Below, piece after piece: positions 45,156-52,464 of a stretch of 64,000 bases of DNA. The notes under the pieces are model-generated. The model had not been told where the DNA came from. It saw nothing but the letters and a program-made list of their open reading frames with translations, and ran no database searches. Position numbers and translations under genes: made by a program. Where the stretch lies: the NCBI GenBank assembly GCA_002238965.1, contig MPNJ01000004.1, positions 124,001-188,000 of the forward strand. Direction: 5' to 3'. Position 1 is the first letter of the stretch, and every line of letters starts with the position of its first letter. This stretch comes from Nitrospinae bacterium bin107 (lineage in GTDB: Bacteria; UBA8248).

Positions 45156-45890
45156 ATGCCCGAATACCGAACCGATCGAGCGCATCCCGAACGAGGCGCG
45201 CGCCAGAGTCGACTGAGGCTCCAGGCGGGACTGTTCGCCGTGCTGGTCGTCGCTGTCCTGGCATCTGCCGGGGTCGGTGCGCGCTACTGCGCTCGCGGGG
45301 ATTTCGGCGTCATTCATGCCGTTCTGAGCCTCTTCTTTTCGATCAACCTGTTGATCTGCTATTGGGAGGCGTGTCTGTTCTTAAGAAGAGACTATATCGA
45401 GGCGCGCGCAGAATATTGGCGCGAGCGGCGGGGCGAGACGGGCGGAACGCCGGCCGCCGAATTCCTCCTCACGAAAGTCCCGCTTGCGAAGACGTTGTCG
45501 CCGACGCTGTGGGCGGACGTCTGGGCGACGTACGCACAGTTCGATGACTCCTACGCGGACCGGCGCACTTACGGCTTCAACGTGGATATCGCGAACGGCT
45601 TCGCAACGCCGCTGCCGACGCTGATCCTCTACGCCGCCTATACGTTCGATATATTGCCCGCCCTCGTTGCGGGCATCATCGGCGTGATGCTGTTCTGGCA
45701 ATTGACGTACATGACGTCGGTCTACCTGGTCAGCTTCTTCGTAGCCGACCGGCAAGCCCGGATCAGCCGGGGCGAACTGTATGTCTACATTCTTGCGATG
45801 AATTCCCCCTGGATATTATGCCCGCTGCTGGGGCTGTACGTCTCGGTCCGCCTGATCCTGGACGGCAACTACGGCGTTCTGGATTATTGA
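45156..45890 (+). CDS. unrecognised multi-pass membrane protein
   Basis: I do not recognise this 244-residue protein. Hydrophobic segments sit at about residues 22-45, 52-76, 145-168, 170-198 and 214-235, so probably five helices. A polar region (about 80-135) carries RRDYIEARAEYWRERRGE and FDDSYADRRTYGFNVDIANG. ATG 45156 follows AGGATAC; an in-frame ATG at 45111 is possible but less well placed. It is flanked on both sides by repeat-rich DNA, standing as a single-gene unit. No catalytic motif seen. Confidence 0.7.
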   Translation: MPEYRTDRAHPERGARQSRLRLQAGLFAVLVVAVLASAGVGARYCARGDFGVIHAVLSLFFSINLLICYWEACLFLRRDYIEARAEYWRERRGETGGTPAAEFLLTKVPLAKTLSPTLWADVWATYAQFDDSYADRRTYGFNVDIANGFATPLPTLILYAAYTFDILPALVAGIIGVMLFWQLTYMTSVYLVSFFVADRQARISRGELYVYILAMNSPWILCPLLGLYVSVRLILDGNYGVLDY

Positions 45891-45960
45891 GGATGGGTTT
45901 TCGGGGATAACGCCTTCGGGCGGATTTTATCGCGTGAATAAAGCCGGGCGCCCGCAGTAG

Positions 45961-46126
45961 TGACAGGCCTCTGCGCCTGTCCGAGGCCCCTGTGCCTGTC
46001 CGAGGCCTCTGTGCCTGTCCTGATTTATCGGCAAACAAAATGGACAACCAAGGGGGCAGGACAACCCCGAGGAGGGGTTTACTCGAAATATGGCGGTGGC
46101 AGGGACAGGTCGCGACCTGTCCCTGC
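45961..46126. repeat. repeat cluster before brnTA
   Basis: Three tandem GACAGGCC..CCTGTCC units (45961-46020), then a gacaacc...ggttt unit (about 46043-46080), then a 28-bp perfect palindrome around ggtcgcgacc (46099-46126). These fill the gap 45891-46204; no gene is seen there. Confidence 0.82.
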
Positions 46127-46204
46127 ATATACACCAGCCTCGACGCCGCTTGAGGAAATACTTATTTACAACTACATTATCGTAGTTACAAATGAGCTGG
46201 GGCG

Positions 46205-46497
46205 TTGCGCCGGGAATGGGATGAAAAAAGGATCGCGCAATCAGGCGCAAGCACGGCCTCGGCTTCGAGACGGCGAGGCTCGTGTTCGACGACCCGCTGA
46301 TGGCCCACCGCCCGGAACCGAACCCGATCGAGGAACGGTGGCACACCATCGGGATGATCAGGGGCGTGGTCGTTATCGTGGCGCACACCTGGCCTCAAGC
46401 GCAGGACGAAACCGGCGTCGAGACGAGCCGCATCATCAGCGTCGGATAAGCCACGGCGCGCGAGAGGAGAGCCTATGAACGAGGGAGCTTCCAATAA
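46205..46497 (+). pseudogene. brnT: brnT toxin gene with frameshift and premature stop
   Basis: The BrnT RNase-like toxin of a type II toxin-antitoxin pair can be traced across two lesions. The N-terminus from TTG 46205 reads RREWDEK. A one-base loss in the A6 run at 46224-46229 then shifts the frame. The typical KKDRAIRRKHGLGFETARLV..., DDPLMAHRP and RWHTIGMIRGVVVIVAHTW follow in the other frame. A TAA at 46447 interrupts before the conserved tail TARERRAYERGSFQ, which ends at 46497 overlapping brnA. Both lesions would inactivate the toxin. The homopolymer lesion alone could be a sequencing error; the stop codon is harder to dismiss. Confidence 0.8.
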
Positions 46498-46765
46498 TCT
46501 CACCAAGGAGCAGAAAGCGGATATCGAGGCGCTCGCCGCCCTTCCCGAAGAAGAGATAGACACGAGCGACATCCCCGAGATTCTTGATTGGTCGGGCGCC
46601 AAGCGCGGCCTCCTCTACCGGCCCGTGAAGAAGCAGATCACGCTCAGGCTCGACGCCGACGTGGTGGCGTGGTTCCGGGCGAACGCGCCGAACGGACGTG
46701 GATACCAGACCGAGATGAACCGTGTGCTCCGCGAACACGCCACGAGGGCTTCGAAGCGGGCGTAG
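46475..46765 (+). CDS. brnA: BrnA family antitoxin
   Basis: A 96-residue antitoxin with a charged N-terminal half (LTKEQKADIEALAALPEEEIDTSDIPEI) that wraps the toxin and a C-terminal ribbon-helix-helix DNA-binding segment (KKQITLRLDADVVAWFRANAPNGRGYQTEMNRVLREHA), used for autorepression. ATG 46475 has GGAGAG upstream and overlaps the ancestral end of brnT by 23 bp, the usual arrangement. Unlike brnT it is intact, so the locus now encodes an antitoxin without a toxin. Confidence 0.88.
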   Translation: MNEGASNNLTKEQKADIEALAALPEEEIDTSDIPEILDWSGAKRGLLYRPVKKQITLRLDADVVAWFRANAPNGRGYQTEMNRVLREHATRASKRA

Positions 46766-46814
46766 TAGTAACGTCTCTGAGATTTGCCTTAGCTCGTCAT
46801 TCCGCATTCCGGCG

Positions 46815-47453
46815 TCATTTCCGAGAAGAAATATCTATTCCCTCGGGAGGAAACCAATCGGCCAGAATGCTTTTCAATTCCAGAAAGGCCGAATCCGTAC
46901 ATCGACGCAAGGAAACCTTTTCCGCAATCTGCAGATACAGGGATGCGCTGCGAGGTTTCTGCGCTTCCCGCAGGGATGCTTCGAAAGCCTCTTTGGGACG
47001 CATGGGCTTGATTTCTCCTTCTTGCAAATAGCCTTGCTCAACCAGCCAGCGGCGAAGCCCAGGCTCCCGGTTTCTCCATCCGGCCACTTCGTCAACATGG
47101 AGAGAATCGCTCCAAATCCAAACTTCCAGTTCAGGAGCAAGCACGATGACTTTGGCCCGTTCGCCCCAAGCCGTCATGGCGATACGCTCATTGAGGCTTT
47201 CTTGTAAATCTTCGTGTGTAGTCGCTTCCTTGCCACTTCCCTCATGATCGAACATGAGCAAGCCGTAGCGATATTGGTTAGACAAATTGGAAATGAATTC
47301 AACACCGCGTATTGCGCAACCTGGATCGTGTTCCGGATGGGAGTAGATATCGTGTTCGATTGCTCGGATGCCTAGCGCCTCCGGCCTGGAAAGCAATCCC
47401 TCAAGCGCGTGTTCCAGATTTGTGTCAGCAACGATAATGACAAGGTCTTTCAA
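46815..47453 (-). CDS. MAD4-like defence-associated protein
   Basis: A 212-residue protein with LKDLVIIVADTNLEHALEGLLSRPEALGIRAI at the N-terminus, HPEHDPGC, YGLLMFDHEGSG and VIVLAPELEVWIWSDSLHVDEV. From memory this pattern matches the family named MAD4 in the methylation-associated defence system; it resembles a TOPRIM-like/DUF4276 acidic fold (VAD, FDHEG). Start TTG 47453 overlaps the ATPase stop by 4 bp (TTGA), showing translational coupling. The nearby upstream gene is an AAA ATPase; the other MADS genes (kinase, methylase, restriction parts) are absent here. Confidence 0.65.
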   Translation of the reverse strand: MKDLVIIVADTNLEHALEGLLSRPEALGIRAIEHDIYSHPEHDPGCAIRGVEFISNLSNQYRYGLLMFDHEGSGKEATTHEDLQESLNERIAMTAWGERAKVIVLAPELEVWIWSDSLHVDEVAGWRNREPGLRRWLVEQGYLQEGEIKPMRPKEAFEASLREAQKPRSASLYLQIAEKVSLRRCTDSAFLELKSILADWFPPEGIDISSRK

Positions 47454-48712
47454 CCCAAAACCCCTGACGCGAGCAATGTTCCAAGATCGGCTTCTCCGTG
47501 CCACTGCTGCAGTTTGGGATGTTCAGAACCAAGAACGATATCCGTCGCTCCTATATCATCCTTGGCGAAGCACAAAACATCGTCCATTTTGGCCGCGCTC
47601 AAGACAACCGGGGAGTGAGTCGCCAGCAGAACCTGGGCCGAATACACCGAGGAGAGGGAGTCATAAACTGTCGCTACGGCGCGTGGGTGGATACCATTCT
47701 CTGGCTCTTCGATCAGATAGATCCCCTTAAGCTCATCGAGATAAGCTGGCAAAGTTAGCGCCGTAAGCCGGAGCGTGCCATCGGACACCATCCAGGATGG
47801 GACTTTCAGACCACCATTATACCCGTAGACCATATAGCAATGTTTATCTTCTGGCCGCTCAACAGTCGTTATATCTACAAGATCGTCTAGCGCCGTCCTG
47901 AGGTGAGCGATCCAGTCATCATACCTTTCTTTGTTTTCTTGCCGCAGGCGGGCGACAACCCAAGGCAAATTCGAGCCATCGGGCAGAAAACCCTTAACCC
48001 GCGTAGGCGGGCTTGGTTGTCTAATCGCAAGGCTGTTCAGTACAAACTGCTGTACGCCAGATTTCAGATATTCTCGAAACCACGAAGCCACCGGAAGTGA
48101 TTTTTCATCCGCAGGAAGGTTGCCGAGGGCCGATTTTTGCAGACCGAGCTTGAAAGATGGGGCCCAGCCCTTTCCTCCCTGAGGATAGGTCTCACTGTAA
48201 AAATTATCATTCCCTCCCGGCACCTTATTAACTACGGTTTTGTAGTTGCGTCCACCTCTGCCCTTGGTCAACAGCGATGGCGGCGCATCGATAGGCATGG
48301 GAAATAACGATCGTTGAATAGGATCTTTGGAACGCGATTGCTTGAGCAAGAACGTTTCGGCCTTGAACTCGAACTGGCGCTGTGTATCATCGAAGCCGAT
48401 GGACACCTCGTAACGCGCCATGCCCATTTCCGGTTTCGCCGTCAATATGCGCAACTCATCGGGTATTCGAGCCTCAACTGCAAGTTCCAGCTTCTCTCCC
48501 TGACGCCGAAAGAGGAGTTCTTCCGGGTTCGTGGTTCGGCTGGATAACGCCTCATCCAATCCTTCGGACACCAGATCCCGAAGAAACCCGACGACGTCGA
48601 GAAAGGTCGTCTTGCCGCTTGCGTTCGGGCCGACAAGAACGTGAAACGGATCGAGGGGCCTCGACACATACCGCAAGCATCGATAGTTCAGAGCTTCAAC
48701 AAGTGTAATCAT
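47450..48712 (-). CDS. AAA15/21-type ATPase, MAD3-like
   Basis: A 420-residue SMC/ABC-like ATPase of the OLD-related AAA15/AAA21 class. Walker A GPNASGKTTFLD (about 23-34), Walker B KGIYLIEEPENGIHP and the H-motif VLLATHSPVVLSAAK are complete. A long insert (about 100-250) lies between them. ATG 48712 gives the usual start about 23 residues before Walker A; the ATG at 48799 has no ribosome site. It is coupled by a 4-bp overlap to the MAD4-like gene. Such two-gene ATPase/effector pairs act in anti-phage or plasmid defence; function here inferred. Confidence 0.8.
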   Translation of the reverse strand: MITLVEALNYRCLRYVSRPLDPFHVLVGPNASGKTTFLDVVGFLRDLVSEGLDEALSSRTTNPEELLFRRQGEKLELAVEARIPDELRILTAKPEMGMARYEVSIGFDDTQRQFEFKAETFLLKQSRSKDPIQRSLFPMPIDAPPSLLTKGRGGRNYKTVVNKVPGGNDNFYSETYPQGGKGWAPSFKLGLQKSALGNLPADEKSLPVASWFREYLKSGVQQFVLNSLAIRQPSPPTRVKGFLPDGSNLPWVVARLRQENKERYDDWIAHLRTALDDLVDITTVERPEDKHCYMVYGYNGGLKVPSWMVSDGTLRLTALTLPAYLDELKGIYLIEEPENGIHPRAVATVYDSLSSVYSAQVLLATHSPVVLSAAKMDDVLCFAKDDIGATDIVLGSEHPKLQQWHGEADLGTLLASGVLG

Positions 48713-48877
48713 CCATGTGTTCCGTTTTGATTTTCCTGGACGCGACGTTCCATTAACGACTTCGACACCTCGGGCCAAGGTAATAAATTCTTCGGGCATT
48801 TACACGGGAGCATTTCTACAGGCGCAATTTCCTTTTTCCCGGATTCGTTACCTTACCTTCCCCGCCCCTACGAAACC

Positions 48878-49189
48878 TTACGCCGTGGCCTCTTCCCTCA
48901 GCGGCTTCGTATACGCGATCGCCGCCACGTCGAAGTATTCGAGGCTCGCGTTGTTCGCCCGGCGGAAGCTGCGCTGTTTTTCGGAGTTGAACCAGGCGTC
49001 GGCGGTGGCCTTGTCCTCGAAATGGTAGACCGACGCCATGCGCCCCGTCTCCTCGTTCATGCCCCAGGTCTTGTCGATGAGGCCGGGCACCTCGTTCTCG
49101 AAAAAGGCGGCGGCCTGTTCCTTGTCCGCGCGGACCTCGGCGAGCGTGGGCGCGACGGCGGGATAGTGTAGAATGACCATCATCATCAT
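48878..49189 (-). CDS. small antibiotic-monooxygenase/YdhR-like protein
   Basis: A 103-residue dimeric alpha-beta barrel-type protein (VILHYPAVAPTLAEVRADKEQAAAFFENEVPGLI, MASVYHFEDKATADAWFNSEKQ). The family includes ABM and YdhR monooxygenase-like proteins with unknown substrates. AGGAGG lies 5 nt before a run of four ATG codons; the first (49189) is annotated but the second would fit the spacing equally well. The gene stands alone between the defence pair and an FMN dehydrogenase. Confidence 0.75.
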   Translation of the reverse strand: MMMMVILHYPAVAPTLAEVRADKEQAAAFFENEVPGLIDKTWGMNEETGRMASVYHFEDKATADAWFNSEKQRSFRRANNASLEYFDVAAIAYTKPLREEATA

Positions 49190-49366
49190 TAAGTCCTCCT
49201 GGCTGTCTGGATTGGCTGATGCGCTCATCATGCTTCACATGAATTGCCGGAAATGATAGCCCAGGGTGGCGCATCCGCCAAACGCCCAGGCGCGGCGGAC
49301 AGGCGCGGGAGCACCAGTAATTTTAGCGAGAGATAAAATTTTTAACCGAAAAAGGAGCATGAACAG

Positions 49367-50314
49367 ATGACCGAGGCGGCGTATCAGGAGATTTACGAGC
49401 GGGCGCAGGTAAACGTGGAAAAAATGGGAGCTGGCAATCCATACGACATCCTGGGGCCCGACCTGCCCGGAACCGAGACGGCGCTCATGGGTTACGAGCG
49501 CTTCGGCTTGAGAATGCGCCTGATGCTCACCGATTCCGCCGACACCGAATTCGATTTTATGGGCAAGAAGCTGAAAACCCCCATCATGACGGGCTCGATG
49601 AGCGCGAACACGCTGGCCGCCCACTGGGCGGACGGTTTTTTGCAGGTGGCGGAAGGCGCTGCGCGTTTCGGCACGCAATACTGGATAGGCGACTGCACGG
49701 ACGACACCTGGCGCGAAGCCGCGGCCGCCTACCCCTCCTCCATCCGGGTCGTAAAACCCTGGCGGGACAGGCAGCGTACGCTTACGTCCTTGAAACTGGC
49801 GGAAGACACCGGCGCCTTCGCCGTCGGCATGGATTTCGAGTCCGGCTTTTATAACCCCGAATGCGAACCCCAGAGAGCGGACGCGCTTGAGGGCTATGTA
49901 AAGGCCACCGGGCTTCCCTTCGTCTTCAAGGCGGTGGGTTCGGCCGATACCGCGCGCATCGCGCGAGACGCGGGCGCCGCCGCCATCATCGTCACCACGC
50001 ACGGGGGCGCGCACGGACCTTCCTGGGGCCATCCCATGGAAATTTTGCCCGAGATCGTGGACGCGGTGGGGGACGACGTGCTGGTGCTGGCCGAAAGCGG
50101 CGTCCGTAGAGGCGACGACGTGCTGAAACTGCTCGCACAAGGCGCGAAAGGGGTAACCTCGGGCCGTGCGCTCGTGCTCGGCCTTTTCGCGGGCGGCCCC
50201 GCCGGCGTGGTAGAAATGCTCGAACTCCTGCAGGCGGAGCTAAAAAAATCCATGGTCCTGGCGGGTTGTAAGGATCTGGCCTCGATTTCGGGCGATATCC
50301 TGATTGATAGATAA
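49367..50314 (+). CDS. FMN-dependent alpha-hydroxyacid dehydrogenase-type enzyme
   Basis: A 315-residue TIM-barrel flavoenzyme related to lactate/glycolate oxidases and type 2 IPP isomerase. Visible: PIMTGSMSANTLAAHWADGF, the FVFKAVGSADTARIARDAGAAAIIVTTHGG segment with the flavin-facing Lys, and the phosphate-binding VLAESGVRRGDDVLKLLAQGAKGVTSGRALVLG. Typical hydroxyacid oxidases read SNHGG where this one has TTHGG. Substrate unknown. ATG 49367 follows AAAGGAG by 9 nt. It is preceded by a single small gene in the opposite direction. Confidence 0.85.
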   Translation: MTEAAYQEIYERAQVNVEKMGAGNPYDILGPDLPGTETALMGYERFGLRMRLMLTDSADTEFDFMGKKLKTPIMTGSMSANTLAAHWADGFLQVAEGAARFGTQYWIGDCTDDTWREAAAAYPSSIRVVKPWRDRQRTLTSLKLAEDTGAFAVGMDFESGFYNPECEPQRADALEGYVKATGLPFVFKAVGSADTARIARDAGAAAIIVTTHGGAHGPSWGHPMEILPEIVDAVGDDVLVLAESGVRRGDDVLKLLAQGAKGVTSGRALVLGLFAGGPAGVVEMLELLQAELKKSMVLAGCKDLASISGDILIDR

Positions 50315-50353
50315 TAGATTGGGAAAGGCCCTCGTACCTGTCCGAAAAACAAC

Positions 50354-50587
50354 GGGTCGCGTATACGCGACCCCTACATCAAATCGTGAGTGGCGATGTT
50401 CCGTGTAGGGGCCGCATATATGCGGCCCGCGCCTTTTGAACCCGTAGGGACAGGCCCCTGTGCCTGTCCGAATCGTGGCCGCCCTGAAAAAGGACAACCA
50501 CGGGGGGCAGGACAACCCCGTGGAGGGGTTGTCCCTACCACCTCACAGATTCCGATACTGTAGGGACAGGTCGCGACCTGTCCCTAC
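50354..50587. repeat. cluster of five palindromic repeats
   Basis: In order: gggtcgcgtatacgcgaccc (50354-50373), gggccgcatatatgcggccc (50409-50428), the GTAGGGACAGG..CCTGTCC unit (50444-50469), gacaacccc..ggggttgtc (50511-50533) and a 28-bp perfect palindrome around ggtcgcgacc (50560-50587). The gap between the FMN enzyme and the LLM gene contains nothing else. Confidence 0.9.
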
Positions 50588-50605
50588 AAAACCCTCACGC
50601 CTCCC

Positions 50606-51697
50606 TCACACCGCCTCGGGCAACAGCGGCAGCAGGTACTTCCCGAAATTTCGCGCCTCATCGTCATGCGGCCAGCCGGAGAGGATGAACGTGGTCGCGC
50701 CCACATCGATGTATTCGCGCATGGCGTCCGCCACCACCCCGGGGCTGCCGACGAGCATGGTGCCCGCCCCCTGCCGCACGAGGTTGATGCCCGAGAAGAG
50801 CGCGTGCCCGTGCCAGAGCTTGCCCTCCGCCGTCATGGCGTTCATGCGCTGCTGGGAGACTGATTCCACCTGGCCGGCCACCTCGCCGGTGACGGATGAA
50901 CTCTCTCCATAGGACGCCGTGCCCGCGATGATGGACTCGGCCTCTTCCTTGGCCTGCGCGTCGTCCTCGCGCACCAGGATGTGGAAGCGCACGCCCAATC
51001 TCAAATCGCGGCCATGCTCCTCGCGCGCCATCTTCTTCACTTCCTCGTATTCCTCGGCGATCTGCCAGGGGGGTTCCCCCCATTTCAGGAAAACGTCGGC
51101 GTGCTTGGCGATGACTTTCTTGGCCGCTGGCGAGCTTCCCCCGAAATAAAGGGGCGGCCCTCCCGGTCGCGCGGGTCCGGGGAAGACAAAGCCGTCCTCC
51201 ACCTGGTAGTGCGCGCCCTCGTAGTTGACCCTGGCGTCCTCATCCGCCCAGAACGCGCGCACGATGTCGAGAAATTCATCGGCCCGCTCGTATCGTCCGT
51301 CGTGACCCGCCCAGTCCCCGTAGCGCCTGGCGTCCACCGAAGAACCGCCGGGAACCACGTTCACCGTCAGCCTCCCGCCCGAGATGAAGTCGAGCGTGTT
51401 CGCCTGCTGCACGGCGAAGGTCGGCGTGGTGAGGCCGGGCCGGATGGCGACGCAGAATTTGATGCTGCTGGTCTCGCGCGCAATCGCGGAGGCCAGGAGC
51501 CAGCCGTCCGAGCACGAGGTGTTGCACGGGATGAGCATGTTCGTCAGGCCGCTCGCCTCCGCCGTCTTGGCAACGTGGACGAGATAGTCGATCTCGGGCG
51601 GTATCTCTACCTCGCCGGTGCCGAGACGGGTGGCGTCGCCCCGCTTGTTCGAGGGCAGATACCAGGCGTATTCGATGGGTTTCTTACCGTTTTCCAT
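50606..51697 (-). CDS. SsuD/MsuD-like LLM-class flavin monooxygenase
   Basis: A 363-residue luciferase-like FMNH2-dependent monooxygenase of the alkanesulfonate/methanesulfonate monooxygenase type (EYAWYLPSNKRGD at the start; VAIRPGLTTPTFAVQQANTLDFISGGRLTVNVVPGG; RYERADEFLDIVRAFW; YFGGSSPAAKKVIAKHADVFLKWGEPP). This branch desulfonates organosulfonates or oxidises sulfones and related compounds; an FMN reductase and sulfonate transporter are not beside it. ATG 51697 with AGGAC upstream. The paralogous LLM enzyme at 38472 is of a different, F420-like subgroup. Confidence 0.9.
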   Translation of the reverse strand: MENGKKPIEYAWYLPSNKRGDATRLGTGEVEIPPEIDYLVHVAKTAEASGLTNMLIPCNTSCSDGWLLASAIARETSSIKFCVAIRPGLTTPTFAVQQANTLDFISGGRLTVNVVPGGSSVDARRYGDWAGHDGRYERADEFLDIVRAFWADEDARVNYEGAHYQVEDGFVFPGPARPGGPPLYFGGSSPAAKKVIAKHADVFLKWGEPPWQIAEEYEEVKKMAREEHGRDLRLGVRFHILVREDDAQAKEEAESIIAGTASYGESSSVTGEVAGQVESVSQQRMNAMTAEGKLWHGHALFSGINLVRQGAGTMLVGSPGVVADAMREYIDVGATTFILSGWPHDDEARNFGKYLLPLLPEAV

Positions 51698-51972
51698 TTC
51701 GCGTGTGTCCTTTATTTCTTGTTGTATTGCTCCCGGCTTGATGAGTTCAGCTTCCGGCGGTCAAGTGTGCGAAAAAAAACGCCCCGCCCGCAAGGGGGTT
51801 ATTGATAAAATCCTGATAAATGAGGGTACGGTGCGACCGACGAGAGGGAAAACCAATCCCCCTTGAGGTTCTGGCTTCTCGATGAGGAGATGCCCGGCCC
51901 TCAAAGGGTTGTTGAAAAAGCCTTTACGGATCGCGCCAAACCTTTCTCCCCTTGTAGAGCCCTCCCAACAAC

Positions 51973-52135
51973 CACTCCCCCCTTGAGGGGGAGTCGAAGA
52001 GCTGAGGGCGTAGGCCCGAAAGCGGTTCGGTGGGGGGGATAACTCGGGGGGGGGAGGAAACGCGCTTACGCCCCCACCGAATCGGCCTTCGCATAAACCG
52101 CCCGGCCTCTTCGACTCCCCCTCAAGGGGGGAGTG
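51973..52135. repeat. 160-bp foldback with GGTGGGGG core
   Basis: The left arm (51973-52036) reads from cactccccccttgagggggag to ttcggtggggg. The right arm (52070-52135) reads from cccccaccgaatcgg to ctccccctcaaggggggagtg. Arms match with few mismatches around a 33-nt loop. It is a relative of 44718-44921. The 51698-52464 gap also holds a gttgttgaaaaagcc motif (51908-51922) and the repeats below, and no gene. Confidence 0.7.
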
Positions 52136-52271
52136 AAATTCACCGCGCTCCTTTTGTGAGGTTGTTCAACAGCCCTGACAAGGGAGGTAGGGGGGGTTCG
52201 AAGGTGGCACTCTCCCGGTCGGGACCGACTCCTCGGGGGCGCCACACACACATGCGACCCGCTCAGGATGG

Positions 52272-52391
52272 CCCTTCGATACGCCGCCTTCGGCGGCTAC
52301 TCAGGGTGAGGGTGATATGGCGGCTACTCAGGGTGAGGAAAACAAAAAACACCCTCATCCCGAGTAGGCCCGCAAGGGCCGTATCGAGGGA
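52272..52391. repeat. three 'ACTCAGGGTGAGG' palindromic units
   Basis: cccttcgatacgccgcc..ctactcagggtgagg at 52272-52311, a partial copy at 52321-52338, and the inverted cctcatcccgagtaggcc..gtatcgaggga at 52353-52391. Same family as 1709-1842. Confidence 0.8.
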
Positions 52392-52464
52392 CGCCCGACC
52401 CCGCAAGGGGGCGAGGCGTTTTATATGGCGGGCGCGGCGCAGCGCGGCGGCGAATGAGGGGCGT

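Noticed and set aside
46205-46449. brnT TAA at 46447 read as another recoding event
   Set aside because: TAA is not a Sec or Pyl codon, and the gene also has a separate frameshift, so decay is the simpler view.
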